From contig OX465579.1 of NCBI GenBank assembly GCA_950022655.1, positions 16,777,088 through 16,841,087 of the forward strand: 64,000 bases of DNA, read 5' to 3'. Within the stretch, counting starts at the first letter, position 1. Each line of letters opens with the position of its first letter. Both the position numbers and the translations under genes were made by a program. Of the stretch, positions 1-10,196 are shown in pieces. The notes beneath the pieces were generated by a model. It saw only the letters and a list, made by a program, of their open reading frames with translations, was not told where the DNA came from and did no database searches. The DNA comes from Alentia gelatinosa (Eukaryota; Annelida; Polychaeta; Phyllodocida; Polynoidae).

Positions 1-22
1 TTTAACATGTTCCGTATGATAG

Positions 23-270
23 TTTATCCTACCCGTCATATAAATCTCCATAGACTCAACATGGTGTGACTGTATGCCACCGTTATGCCAGAAAATATTT
101 ATACATACGCTTGATATATGAAGTTAAAAAGATGTGACGGGGTAGGATCAAATCTAACCGTCACTCAATTTCATAAAGTTGTTTACATGACGTTCGTTTA
201 TTTCTGTTAGAAATATCACTCAGCTCCGACTTGTGATATCCTTCTGTGAAGGCAATTCACGCCATATAAA
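23..270 (+). repeat. Composite palindromic element, family 2 (A block plus decayed hairpin)
   Basis: The left end TTTATCCTACCC (23-34) is matched in inverted orientation by GGGGTAGGATCAAA (139-152), with CCATAG close inside the left end. It is followed by a decayed hairpin whose tip (about 210-241) pairs AATATCAC with GTGATATC. Same layout as the copies at 9.8, 35.1, 46.1 and 47.6 kb. Non-coding, non-autonomous. Confidence 0.6.
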
Positions 271-721
271 CAATCATATGAATTTTTATGATATATATAT
301 ATGATAGAGTGCAGCAGCTCGTAGATATCAAAAGTATTGTATGCATATATATAGACAATAATATATGTTTTATTGGATAGGCTTTAAACCATGATAGCTT
401 GACGCGTAGTAATACACAATCGTTAGTTAGTGTAATATGATGTCAAACTAGAGTGATTTACAGAGCTCCCTGTCCACAGAACTATTATATGTTGTATCAT
501 CCACTTTCTCGAATAAATAAAACCTAGGACTTGCCATATCATAGCGTATAATATTCGGGACGATATATTTTTGTTCTCCAGCACGATGGGACTAATAAAT
601 GGTTTGAAATCCGTAATAAATTGTCATGGTTTCTGACCACATAGAAACAATCGGTAGTGGTTTACTGTGATCCCATACATTTCCAAGGAGGATTTTGCTA
701 TCTGCTTCTGATAAAATAATC
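271..721. other. AT-rich interval, no gene seen
   Basis: AT-rich with short TA runs (about 287-302, 344-360). No exon-like GC block and no recognisable domain on either strand. If the receptor gene at 2.2-6.2 kb continues leftwards, this is part of its intron. Confidence 0.4.
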
Positions 722-875
722 ATATAGAACAATTTGACCATGATGTATATGATATAAAACGAGATGGGAATTGATTTTTATTTACGGAACGAGGCCTCTG
801 ACTGAGTTTCGTGAATAATATCAATTCCCATCGAGTTTTGTAGCATGTACAAGCATAGTGAGTTGTTCTATATTC
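722..875. repeat. Long imperfect hairpin (B-type palindrome)
   Basis: The arm ACGAGATGGGAATTGAT pairs with ATCAATTCCCATCGAG, and the outer stem ATAGAACAA pairs with TTGTTCTAT. The centre holds AACGAGGCC and ACTGAGTTTCGT, a degenerate form of the tip shared by many hairpins in the window. Non-coding. Confidence 0.65.
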
Positions 876-995
876 ATTATATACCCGAATATGATCATAT
901 TTTACCATTAATTGGCAATGAAAATATGTTGAATTGATAATCTACACAAATCCAATGTCTCAGAGTGTTCAGTATTAAGGAAGAAATAAACAAGT

Positions 996-1275
996 TTTGG
1001 TTAAATTTCTCGTTCTCCACGAGTTTGACGTGGTGTGATATGAACGAGGCCACAACTGAGTGAATATCACATAGCGGTCAAACGGGTTGGCGAACAGCGA
1101 CTAAGACCAAAACGATTTGCTTTCTGTATCTCACCCCTGTACATACTAAAAGAATGGACGACACATAGGATATATATATATAGACCATGGAGAACGGACT
1201 GCAATACTCGCAGGGGCATGGAGAACGAGCACCAAATGTCAAGTCTATGGGACAAAAATACCAAGGGTGAGATAT
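996..1275 (-). repeat. Composite palindromic element, family 3, reversed
   Basis: A decayed hairpin (996-1110; tip AACGAGGCC..ACTGAGTG) is followed by an A block whose ends are TGTATCTCACCCCT (1127-1140) and its partner GGGTGAGATATA (near 1263-1275). The internal CTATGG signature lies near the right end, so this unit is on the minus strand. Confidence 0.5.
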
Positions 1276-1585
1276 AATAGTGTACTGCATAGGGTGCTGT
1301 ACAGAATTTATACTACATAGGGAGCAGCGTTATGTATTTATCAGCCCTTTAAATACGGGTGTCTGTGGCTATGCTACCACTTTAAGGATGGGTTCTGGTT
1401 GCATTTTACACTGCTATGGGACAGGCTCACATTGGCTAAAACCCATAATTCAAGCGTTTAATCGGTACATAATCCTAATCCTAAGAAATACTAATTACGA
1501 TGTTATACGTATATTCTATGAACATTTTATTGATATTGCTTCATAATTTCCTCGTTAAAAACGATCGTGTAGATTTTTGAGAAAT
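1276..1585. other. Interval without a recognisable gene
   Basis: A short open frame (1280-1546, plus) has no domain I recognise and no splice or start context worth defending. Otherwise unremarkable AT-rich sequence. Confidence 0.3.
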
Positions 1586-2177
1586 GATGCCTCGACGTAT
1601 CATTTGCCCTGGGCTGGTTGATGCCTTAGGGCATCATTTGCCCTGGACTGGTTGATGCCTCAAGGCATAATTCGCCCTAGGCTGATTGATGCTTCTAGGC
1701 ACCATTCACCCTGGGTTGGCTGATGCCTCAAGGCGTTATTAGCCCTAGGCTGGTTGATGCCTCCAGGCATCATTCATCCTTGGCTGGTTGATGCCTCAAG
1801 GTATCATTCGCCCAGGGTTGGTTGATGCCTCAAGGCATCAATCGCCCTGGGCTTGTTGATGCCTCAAGGCATCACTTGCCCTGGGTTGGTTGATGCCTAA
1901 AGGCATTATTCGCCTGAGGCTGGTTGATGCCTCAAGGCGAATGACCCCTTGAGGCATCAACCAGCCAAGGGCCAATAATACCTTGAGACATCAATCGTCC
2001 CAGGGCCAATGATGCCGTGAGGCATCAACCAGCCCAGGGCCAATGATGCCTTGAGGCATCACTCCTCCTGGTCCGGCATCATTCACCCTGGGCTGGTTGA
2101 TGCCTCAAGGTATTATTGGCCCTGGGTTGATGCCTAAAGGTATCATTGGCCCTGGTTGATGCCTCGAGGCATCATTC
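1586..2177. repeat. Minisatellite, about 34-bp unit, with an internal strand switch
   Basis: About 16 degenerate copies of a unit of the type GATGCCTCAAGGCATC + ATTCGCCCTGGGCTGGTT. The first half of the unit is itself a palindrome. Copies read forward from 1586 to about 1935, reverse-complement from about 1945 to 2070, then forward again to 2177. Fragments of a similar motif occur near 38950 and 51812-51900. The array ends 38 bp downstream of a receptor-exon splice donor. Confidence 0.85.
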
Positions 2178-2215
2178 CCCCTTAAGGGACACGGGTATAT
2201 GATAAAACTACTTAC

Positions 2216-2408
2216 GTATCTGACCCAGACTGAGGTTCTCATGAGCTGCTCGCGCTCGTCCAGCTCCAGCTGTATGAGTCGCAGCCCGAACCAGACGGGC
2301 GTGGCCGTCGACGAGTTGTACGTGGGACGAGCGATCTTCCCCATCCCCTCGTACCTCTCCAGGAGGAACCTCACGAGGCGCACCTCGTCCGACGCCAGGC
2401 TTTGGTTC
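2216..2408 (-). CDS. Nicotinic acetylcholine receptor-like subunit, exon 2 (start of ligand-binding domain)
   Basis: A 193-bp GC-rich exon on the minus strand. It is bounded by acceptor TTTGACAG (just above 2408) and a consensus donor GTAAGT (just below 2216). It encodes one split-codon base plus 64 residues with the hallmarks of nicotinic Cys-loop receptor N-termini: the helix SDEVRLVRFLLERY, the IARP motif, PVWFGLRLIQL, and DEREQLMRTSVWVRY, whose Trp sits at the family's loop D position. An N-glycosylation sequon (NSS) is present. GABA and glycine receptors have a different pattern here, so a nicotinic cation channel is preferred. The phase-0 boundary after the VWVRY region matches the position of a conserved vertebrate nAChR intron (from memory of the family). 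The rest of the binding domain, Cys-loop and TM1-4 must lie left of the window. Confidence in family is high, in subunit type nil. Confidence 0.88.
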
Positions 2409-2565
2409 CTGTCAAATGGAGAGCGCCACGCTTTAATAAGAGGCCGCAATGACAGGAAGATTTCACCGTCAATGCTGAACATGACCTTGCTGATTGAGCA
2501 GAAAACAAGGGATTTCCACATGGATTTCAGGGAATTTGTACGTCCTAAACAAAATCATCCAATGG

Positions 2566-2781
2566 GAACACGAGAATTACGAAGCGATTCAAAGGAGATG
2601 ATATCGAGCCCTGACCTTAAACTTAAATAGGTTTCTTTATTCATCTCACCCCTCATATTGACTAATCGGCTAACCTTTGTAACATTATCCCCATTGAGTA
2701 CTTTTCTAAATGCTCCGTGAGCGTTGGGTACGAGTTCCATTGTTAAGTCTATGTGGATAAAGTACCAGGGGTGGGATAAAA
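2566..2781 (-). repeat. Composite palindromic element, family 3, reversed, truncated
   Basis: Half of a hairpin (arm ATTCAAAGGAGATG..., cf. full copies at 11.8 and 52.3 kb) leads into an A block bounded by TTCATCTCACCCC (about 2640-2652) and GGGGTGGGATAAAA (about 2769-2782). Lies in intron 1 of the receptor gene. Confidence 0.6.
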
Positions 2782-3073
2782 TTATCTATTATATTTGTAT
2801 CTGTATTTGTCCTTGTATGATGTTCGCTTAATGTACACTACTGTATTGATAATCGACCGCAACTAGGAAGAGCGCTCATTGTGAGACAAATGTTCTATAT
2901 TTTCTTGGATAAAAAAGTAACTTCAACTTCAAGCATATGAGGAAATATGGACCTTGATTGAGTCCAATAAAGTATAATGAATTACCTTGGAAAACTACTC
3001 AAGTCACGTGACAAATCATATTTTTGTTTTGGAAATAAGGTGCTTACAGTAGGAGAGACGTTTCTGCAGGCAG

Positions 3074-4134
3074 TGTATTACCCACCTACTACGGAGTCTC
3101 CATAGTAAATATATAGGGCACCTGGAATTAGCTACCCGGAGATTCTGACATGTCAGAATCTCCTGCAGGAGATTCCGGAAAAATAGTCCTGTTCATAATG
3201 AGGTCGAATCATCATGTACTTCGAAATAAGTTTATTATTCAATGTTCATTCAATGCTAATAATTCAGAATCGATCATAATAATCTCATTTACCATCAGAA
3301 ATCAATGTCATAACACACTTTGCATGCTAAAATCACAGGTTTATGCCGAAATATATTATGAGTGTACGTCTACACCGAATTACTGTCACGCTTGACATTG
3401 TTATTAATCTTGTATAGGTGGGTAATGAATACAATAACGACTGGTTTTGTATACGAGTGACCGCAATCTCCACGTAGTTGACGACTTAATATCCTTGCTA
3501 ATCGCTCGGATATTACTACGCATCAACTACATGTCTACGGTGTGATGCTGTGCAGGGTCTGGGTGCTGCAGGGAAAGGGTTAAATACACAATAATGACTG
3601 GTTTTGTTTACGAGTGGCCTAAATCTCCGAGTAGTTGACGCGTAGTAATATCCGAGCGATAGTGAGGATATTACGTCGTCAACTCGAGGAGATTACGGTC
3701 ACACGTATACAAAACCAGTCTTTATTGTATTTATTACCCACCTACAAGATTAATAACAAGTATGGACCATGTATCAGCATGTAGGATGACTACACATTTG
3801 ATAAGACCACAGCTCTGTCAGGCATGGTGGTAATTTGGTTTATACTTACACCAGTTATATAGTTCGCTATTTTTCCTTGTTTTTAGCAGGTAAAACATTT
3901 TAAGACAATGAGATCTGATGGTAAATGAGATTATTGGGACTGATTGTAAATAATTTATATCAAATGAATATCCATGAAACTTGTTTCGAAGTAAATGATG
4001 ATTTGACTTTATCATGGATGGGACTTTTTTCCCAGAATCTCCTGCGGGAGATTCTGACATGTCAAAATCTCCGGGAGCTGTTTCCAGGTGCTCTATGCAT
4101 TTCCTATGGAGACTACGTATTTGTTGGGTAATAA
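3074..4134. repeat. Cluster of family 4 composite elements (A-B, B, reversed A)
   Basis: The first A block runs from TGTATTACCCACCT (3074) to AGGTGGGTAATGAATA (about 3431) and is followed by a truncated hairpin to about 3560. A second, nearly complete hairpin occupies about 3587-3729 (GACTGGTTTTG ... CAAAACCAGTC). A reversed A block spans 3730-4134. The two A blocks (356 and 405 bp) share CATGTCAGAATCTCC-type sequence and GTCCATAATGAGGTCGAATC-type sequence with the copy at 15.69-16.07 kb. Confidence 0.75.
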
Positions 4135-4314
4135 AGGACCTCTGCAGTGAGAGTTGACATGTTGTGCTGTCGCGCTGTCTAGTGGCCAAACTAGACCGGG
4201 GCCCGGTCTTGGTTAATGTGAACTGGTCCCCACTCAACAGTTTATCACCCTAATGACTGCTGCTTGCTGATGTACCTCGGGCCACCGTCCTACTGTCTAA
4301 AGGCCCGTTTCCAT

Positions 4315-4884
4315 TAAGCCCAATGCCCATCTACCGATTTCGGAACATTCATGTACCTTTGTCGGCGACAAACGGACAGTAATTTGTCTCAGCCAAGGCA
4401 TCCTAACGGAGTCGGCTGTAGTCGGTAGATGTAGGACAGCTAGGCAAGGGTATGCCACCGATTAGTAGACTGATTTGCTTAGGACTAATATCCAGCACCC
4501 CATCCTCTCAATGTCCGCAGATCGAGCGAAGAGTTATAAAATTTGCCTACGACAAGTTGACCGACGCCTATACGATTTGCAAACTAATCGCTCAACCCTG
4601 AATCGGTAGATGGGCATCAGGCTTACAAACGGAGGGTAATTTGTCTCAGCCAAGCCATCCTAACGGAGTCGGTAGATGTAGGACAGCTAGGCAAGGCTAC
4701 CCAGCGATTAGTCGGTTTCCTTGGTTTTTGCCCTCCCCCAGCGATTAGTTGACCATACACCGATTTTACCATTGTGCGGGTCGAGCAAGGGGTTATGTAA
4801 TTTGCCTGCGACAAAGTGACCGACTCCTATACGATTTGGGAACTAATCGTTCAACCCTTAATCGGTAGATGGGCATTCGGCTTA
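4315..4884. mobile_element. Inverted-terminal-repeat element, two adjacent copies
   Basis: The first copy (4315-4625) is bounded by TAAGCCCAATGCCCATCTAC and its inverse ending CATCAGGCTTA. The second (about 4626-4884) repeats the internal sequence (GTAATTTGTCTCAGCCAAG, ATCCTAACGGAGTCGG) and ends with the same right terminus, but lacks a clear left one. A further copy enters the window edge at 63925-64000. Flanking TTA-like sequence is compatible with a TA or TTA target duplication. No transposase, so a MITE. Confidence 0.7.
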
Positions 4885-4885
4885 A

Positions 4886-5350
4886 GCCGACAAAAACGAT
4901 GTAGATTTTTTTAGTTCTCCTAATAGGCCATTCCCATTTTGCGTCGGCACTGCCAAAGGTCCGTCGGTGGTGCCTGACTGTAGATCAGAGATAGCAATGG
5001 AAATTGGCTATTAGGGGAACTCAAAAGATCTAGACCATTTTCATCGGCCAATGGAAACAGGCCTATTAAGCCATTTTTTATTGGCCGACAATTTGCTGCC
5101 GATTTGACGCCAGATCGGTGAATGGAAACAGACATGCAGAGAAGTGTTGATTGATGAATTATGCAAAGAGTATGCAATAAGGCCACCACCGCGATTGTCA
5201 TTGTCTTTGGAGCACAGTTCTGTCGGTATGGATCTTTTAAACAGAAACAGATTTTTAGATACGGACGTGGAGTTGTTGGCCACCACCGACTGACTTTTAG
5301 GAGAACTCAATAAATCGGTACCGGGTTAGTTGGCCAATGAAAAATGGCTC
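4886..5350. mobile_element. MITE-like repeats with CATTGGCC / GGCCAATG ends
   Basis: Two related units. The first (about 4886-5062) carries GACAAAAACGATG and CTCCTAATAGGCC at one side and CGGCCAATGGAAACAGGCC at the other. The second (about 5065-5350) contains GATCGGTGAATGGAAACAG and TTGGCCAATG. Relatives are at about 11118-11345, 14880-15115 and 28585-28776. Confidence 0.55.
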
Positions 5351-6043
5351 AAGACCCATTTGCAAGACTATACGAATATACACACTTTGCCTCTTCTGCC
5401 GACACTAGATGCTCTCCTAATCGCTGAAAGCAATCCAGGTTAAATTCTGAATACCTTAGCGACCGTACAAGTTAAGGCTACATACATATGTGAACTATTC
5501 CTAGCATTTTCAACGACGTCACAGGTCCTCTTTTTTATCATTTATCTATCCTGGAGTACACCCTTGACATTGAGGCCTATCTTCCACCAGCTCCAGCGAT
5601 CTGGTTCCGGATATAATTGCCCATGACCGACTAGCAGGCGTACATGGCAGATTAAAGCCCAATACAAGTTTAACGACATGACCACCAATAGTCCGTGAAA
5701 TCTGACCAGAAAAGGGTGTACATAGGCATGCGCGTATAGAGTGGGCGATAATTACCATTTTTGGCAGGGTAACCGTTTTTGGCACTACATCGGGCCTAAG
5801 CAATACTTGTATTTAATGATCTTGTTTCACTATACTTTGTATACGATTTCTAATAAACCATGATAAAAGAGAGCCATGCTCCACAACAACAGATTCATAT
5901 ACTGGGCAGCAGTGGTTCAGTATAGATAAGGGAGAATGAGCATCATTCCGCACGTTATCTGTTGCAGCTGCTGAGGTGGCGGTAGCGTACCGCCCTAGTG
6001 AAGAAATTCAATAAGGATCTAAAAAGCTACAAGTTTCACTTAC
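5351..6043. other. Intron 1 sequence of the receptor gene, no clear element
   Basis: This interval completes intron 1 of the minus-strand receptor gene (2409-6043, 3,635 bp). A minus-strand open frame (5546-5803) carries an EDRPQ stretch vaguely like Tc1 transposase N-termini, but the match is too weak to call. Confidence 0.4.
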
Positions 6044-6189
6044 GTCGCATTTTCAGCCTGGGCGGACGTGCCTCTCGCGACAAGAAGGACGGAAAGGATC
6101 ACGAGGGAGACGAATGTCGACGGACTCCTCCCGGAAATGGATATTGACGTTTCCGGTTCCGCTCCAGGGGATCTTCTACCAACCGCCAT
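6044..6189 (-). CDS. Nicotinic acetylcholine receptor-like subunit, exon 1 (signal peptide)
   Basis: Minus-strand coding exon starting at ATG (6189-6187; context GGAGCGATGG) and ending at donor GTAAGTG just below 6044. An in-frame TAA lies about 15 codons upstream with no other ATG between, which supports this start. It encodes 48 residues plus two bases: a basic, Ser/Pro-rich leader beginning MAVGRRSPG, then a hydrophobic core FVSLVILSVLLVA and small residues GTSAQA, a typical signal peptide with cleavage after the SA/QA region. The two leftover bases (AC) are completed to a Thr codon by the first base of the exon at 2408, so the phases match exactly. Signal-peptide exon followed by a helix/IARP exon is the usual layout of Cys-loop receptor genes. 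GC-rich against AT-rich surroundings. Confidence 0.82.
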
Positions 6190-6386
6190 CGCTCCGTACT
6201 CTCCTGGGATGAAAGTAACATACAGAAACTCACTTTATGGAAGTCTCCACCTTGTTGTGTGTTGTGGGACGATACCATCACAAATGGTAGTACATAGGGT
6301 GACTGGAGAACTCGAGCCGAAAGGAAGTCGACCCGTAGTTGTCAGGAGAATTTGACTAGTTTTGGAGAAATCGCTTGGAGAACTAG

Positions 6387-6640
6387 TGTAACAGAGAATA
6401 AGGGCCACACTGGAATACTGCTTGTTACCAACTGACTTTATTACTCACACACCACACTCTTCCCCTCTCTTCAGGGCCTTCTGTTGCCATGGCATCCAGG
6501 GTTACATTCCTGGGAGTATATAAATAGACATGCGTAATCCTCTTTGTACTAGTCATTTGTTAATATAGTCAAGCATTATCCATACAATATGGTATTCGGA
6601 TCTATAAGGACTTAAATTATTCTTTCTACAATATTCTACA
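6387..6640 (+). mobile_element. Solo LTR, 254 bp
   Basis: Begins TGTAACAG and ends TATTCTACA (TGT...ACA). It is flanked by identical CTAG tetranucleotides (6383-6386 and 6641-6644), a likely target duplication. A TATA box TATATAAATA lies at 6517-6526, at a sensible position for a plus-strand LTR promoter. No internal retrotransposon sequence is attached. It lies 198 bp upstream of, and antisense to, the receptor start codon. Confidence 0.7.
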
Positions 6641-6799
6641 CTAGACCCGTTTCAGATACTTATGTTTAAGGCATTTTCATATAGAAGGAAAGGCCTGACT
6701 GGTTAGCTTTTAGATAAATAAACCAACGCCTTATAGAAAATAAGTCCTGTTTTGTTTAGATGTAGCGTTAAGGTTAGGGATAGGGTTGGGGATAGGATT

Positions 6800-7250
6800 T
6801 AAGGGGGACGTCCACCAACCACGACAAGGTTACGACAAGCCCCAACAAGAAAGTTCCAATCGGCGCCTTGTCGTAGCCTTGTCGTGAGAAGGTGTATCTA
6901 TTCTCTCCGTCGTGGGCCCTTGTTGTAGCATATCGGGGAGTGCACGCTCCACCAAATTTTCCTATCGTAGACTTCTGTGAAAAGCTCACGACATGCTATG
7001 ACAAAGGTCCGGTCATGGCAATAATCAAACATGTTCGATTTTGTCATAACCTTGTTGGAAGGCCCCCGACAGGCCCCCGACAAGCTTCCAGTTGCAGCCT
7101 GTCGTGGCCTTGTCATAGACTCTTGTCGGGAACTAGGGTCCACCAACCACGACAAGGCTACAACGAGGCCTCCAATCATAGGCCTGTCGTGGACCTTCTC
7201 GGAAAGCCATTGTCGTAGCCTTGTTGTGGTTGGTGGACGCCCGCCTTAAG
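6800..7250. mobile_element. Inverted-repeat element rich in ACGACAAGGC motifs
   Basis: Ends GGACGTCCACCAACCACGAC and its inverse GTTGGTGGACGCCCGCC, bordered by TTAAG-like sequence on both sides. The interior is built of repeated CTACGACAAGG / CCTTGTCGTAG modules. An inverted-orientation copy lies at 36637-37070. The open frames inside are by-products of the repeat. Confidence 0.75.
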
Positions 7251-7734
7251 GGTCGCGTCCACCAAAGCCAACACGCCTTCCAATACGCCCTCTGCGATGC
7301 AAATTTTGCTTGTCGCCGATGTCTTCTCTGGTGGAGCACCGTTCTACGACATAAGTCCACGACACACCCCGACACACCCCAACACACTCCGACACGATCG
7401 CACATGTTCAATATTTGCTACGATACAAACCGTGTTGCAATGTGTCACAGCGTTTATATATACATTTATATAGGAGGCAGGGGGAAGGGAACTTTTCGTT
7501 TTTTTATTGGTCAGGTTCGCTACAAATCATTGATGCGGTTTACCACCTTCCCAGATTTTCTATTTCTGTAGTCCTTTCTTACATGCAGGTAAGTTGATAT
7601 TTATCAGTTGATTCTACTGCTAGATTTATGCTATTAATGTAACAAACTTGTGAGGCTTTTTCTTAAAATCGGCGGGGGGGTCGGGATTTCCTTTTCCAGT
7701 GTTTCTATTGCCTGCATTGTACCTGCGTACCCAT

Positions 7735-7945
7735 CTACCTACCTACCTACTTTATCAACTTCTTTACCCATCTAGCTGCCTTCCCATATGGTTACCTACT
7801 GATCAACCTACTTGCCAATCAATCTACCTGTCTACTGATTAATCAGTACTGATTACATACCAATCTACCTGCCTACTCATTAACCTGCCTACCCATTGAC
7901 CTACCTACCCATCAACTTATCATCCCAACAACCTGCCAACCCATG
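7735..7945 (+). repeat. Degenerate CTAC-rich simple repeat
   Basis: Repeated CTACCTAC / CTACCCATCAAC motifs with drift. No coding signal. Confidence 0.7.
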
Positions 7946-8171
7946 GAGTGGGATTTAGATATAATTGCCATTTTCATGATACTTTATCATATACATACGT
8001 GTATTGTTGAACATCAACATGAGAGATTCAGTCACGTTACCTTGTTTTTATCTGGTAGTAATTACCTTGGCACGATCTACATCAAAAAGAAAATATCCCT
8101 GTCAACGTTGTGTTTACAAGATCATAGGTGTGATGAATATTAACAGCCATGCTAGCTTGAAACCTTCTTTA

Positions 8172-8325
8172 TATAAACACTTCCCTAAGTTAAGCACTTT
8201 GTGTATATAGACTTCATGCTCAACCCTGTACATCTAAACACTTCCTAAAGATAAACGCTTTGTATTTAAACACTTCCTGATGTTAAACAATATACATCCA
8301 AACACTTCCAAATGTTTATTCTTCC
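8172..8325 (+). repeat. Short tandem repeat, AAACACTTCC unit
   Basis: Four degenerate copies of an approximately 35-bp unit containing AAACACTTCCT and TTAAGCACTTTGT. Confidence 0.6.
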
Positions 8326-8599
8326 CAAGTTATTCTAATGGGATTCTACTGCGAACCTACCTGTTGCTAAGTAGTACCTGGTTATACAGACATATTTTAC
8401 CGGTTTACTTGGTACTTGTGTCGTAGTGTGTTGGTACCTATAATCACTATTTTTTGGGTAACCAGCAGTGTTGCAGAGCTGCAACGTCATGTCTGCGACA
8501 GAAGCTTCCGACACGCTGTGACACAGAACTTCTGCATTGTAGTGTATCGGAGTGAGTCGGGAGCTCTATCGTAGCGTGTCGGCTCTGGACGTGGCCCTT

Positions 8600-8790
8600 T
8601 TAGGGTTAGGTATGGGTTAGGGTTAAGGTTAGGGATAGGGATAGGGTTAGGGTTAGGGATAGGGATAGGTTTAGGGTTAGGGATAGGGATAGGGATAGGT
8701 TTAGGGTTAGGGATAGGGTTAAGGTTGAGGTTAGGGTTAGGGATAGGGTTAGGGTTAGGGAAAGGGTTATGGATAGGCTTAAGGGAAGGG
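8600..8790 (+). repeat. Interstitial telomere-like repeat (TTAGGG mixed with ATAGGG)
   Basis: About 30 hexamers alternating GGGTTA and GGGATA with occasional GGTTTA and GGTTAA variants. TTAGGG is the usual animal telomere unit, but the regular GGGATA variants and the adjoining transposon-like end suggest an internal array, not a chromosome end. Confidence 0.85.
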
Positions 8791-9462
8791 TTTTCTGTTT
8801 GTTTTCTTCCCCAGAGAAGACCAAATTTGAGGCCAGGATAACATGCATAGTTCTAAATCTAGTATTTATCCACAGTTGTAATCTGATGATTAAGTTGGAA
8901 AGATTTAAAACGAGTCGAGTTCCTAAAACGGGTCGAGTTCGTTACTGGTTGAGTTCGTTACGGGCCGAGTTTGTTTCAGGTCGAATTCTCCAGTATTCGT
9001 ACCTAGGAACAGAGAAAGGGATGTAGTATCGGGTTCCTTAATGTTGTATGCATTTGTAAACATTGGTTCTCGGCACCAAACAGAAGGAGATGGCACCAAT
9101 AATGCTGCTTACGTGGAGCGATCGTTTAGCGGGCATGCATGTTCAATGGGAGGCTGCACAATGGTCGCAGGAAATAATTGTCGTTCAGACAGGGGCAAAC
9201 AAAGAGCCTTTGGAAGCGACGGCATCGTTGTGTGTGTGCAGTAAATCGTTGAGCATGGACTTGTTGCTCCGGGGACACCTCAACACTTCTCAGTGCAAGT
9301 AGGGTTGGAGAAAAAGGCTATCCGCTAACGTGACAAGACATGAGGCAGTCCATGTCCCTCACAATAGACAAGGGATGTTGTGAAGTATCGTATTTCTGGA
9401 GGAACGTTGGTTCGGTTTGGAAACAGTGACAGGAGGAAGAATGTCTCAAAATTAAACGTCTA
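8791..9462. other. Interval with GTCGAGTT tandem motif, no gene
   Basis: Around 8900-8985 the motif GGTCGAGTTCGTTA recurs four times. Two overlapping open frames (9041-9302) lack recognisable domains. Confidence 0.4.
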
Positions 9463-9785
9463 CTTTTATCATCCACCTAATACAACGTGTCAATAGGGAG
9501 TGTGAATAACCATACCCGGAGCATACAGATATGTTGTATGTTCCGGGGAAAGCTGCTACAGAAAAATAGTGCGTATGAAAAAATAGTGCATACCTAAATG
9601 AGCTGATATCGGTATACCAGTTGTCAGGAAATGAAGGATAATGAATATAGTATATACTGGTTTCAGGTAAAAGTGGTCGTATGCACATCGGAGTTGACTC
9701 TATGGGATATCCTCGCATACGCTCGGATATTACACGTGTCTACTCCTCAGAGCATACGACCGATTGTATCTTAAACTAGTCAACT
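9463..9785 (+). repeat. Composite palindromic element, family 1 (A + B)
   Basis: The A block runs from TTTTATCATCCACCT to AAGGATAATGAATA, with the TGTGAATAACCATACCCGGAGCATAC-type interior of family 1. The hairpin (9650-9785) has arms TACTGGTTTCAG and CTTAAACTAGT around CTCGCATACGCTCGGATATT. Confidence 0.7.
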
Positions 9786-9791
9786 TTGTGT

Positions 9792-10196
9792 ATTTATCCT
9801 ACCCCTAATATAAAATCCCATAGGCTTAACATTGACTTTCCGTATGTGCCCGTATGTCGCATACGCATAAAAAATCGCTCCTAGGAGCCTACAAAAAATG
9901 GACCAATCAGAGATTAGCAGCTGAAAGTAGTTCCAAGCACCTACAGAGCAGCAAGGAGAGCTATATGGAGAACTTCAGAGAGTTTTTATCGTGTTTTTTG
10001 TTATTATCCTCACATAAAAATATCGTTCACAGGGGGTAGGATAAAATCAAAACCTTATTCGTTTTAATCTGGGCTCCCGCAGGCGACTCCTGGAGTTTTG
10101 GCTCCGGATATCACTCGGCTCCGCCTCGTGATATCACAATGCCAAACTCCAGTCGTCGCATACGGGAGCCCAGATTAAAACTCATCCGGTTTTACG
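9792..10196 (+). repeat. Composite palindromic element, family 2, complete
   Basis: Block A is bounded by TTTATCCTACCCC and GGGGGTAGGATAAA, with CCATAGGCTTAAC 26 bp in. It is followed immediately by hairpin B (arms AATCTGGGCTCCCG / CGGGAGCCCAGATT) whose tip is ACTCGGCTCCGCCTCGT (10113-10129). The right end is GGTTTTACGATAA. This copy and the nested one at 47556-47862 show the unit boundaries best. Confidence 0.8.

Larger units (their letters stand above)
7247..8602. mobile_element. Candidate 1.35-kb inverted-repeat element
   Basis: The left terminus AAGGGTCGCGTCCACC (from 7248) resembles the inverse of the right terminus (GGACGTGGCCCTTTT near 8588-8602). Both are followed inward by GCC(A/G)ACACG and ACGACA-type sequence. 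The interior has no transposase, only cryptic simple repeats. Could instead be two unrelated half-elements. Confidence 0.35.

Noticed and set aside
1586..2177. CRISPR-like array (regular short palindromic repeats)
   Set aside because: Repeats are contiguous and degenerate with no unique spacers, and the context is eukaryotic. It is a minisatellite.
2105..2630. Plus-strand Ser/Arg-rich frame overlapping the receptor exon
   Set aside because: It is the antisense shadow of the minus-strand exon, which has splice sites and a family match.
5546..5803. Possible Tc1/mariner transposase N-terminus (EDRPQ stretch, minus strand)
   Set aside because: No helix-turn-helix spacing, no DDE motifs and no terminal inverted repeats could be matched.
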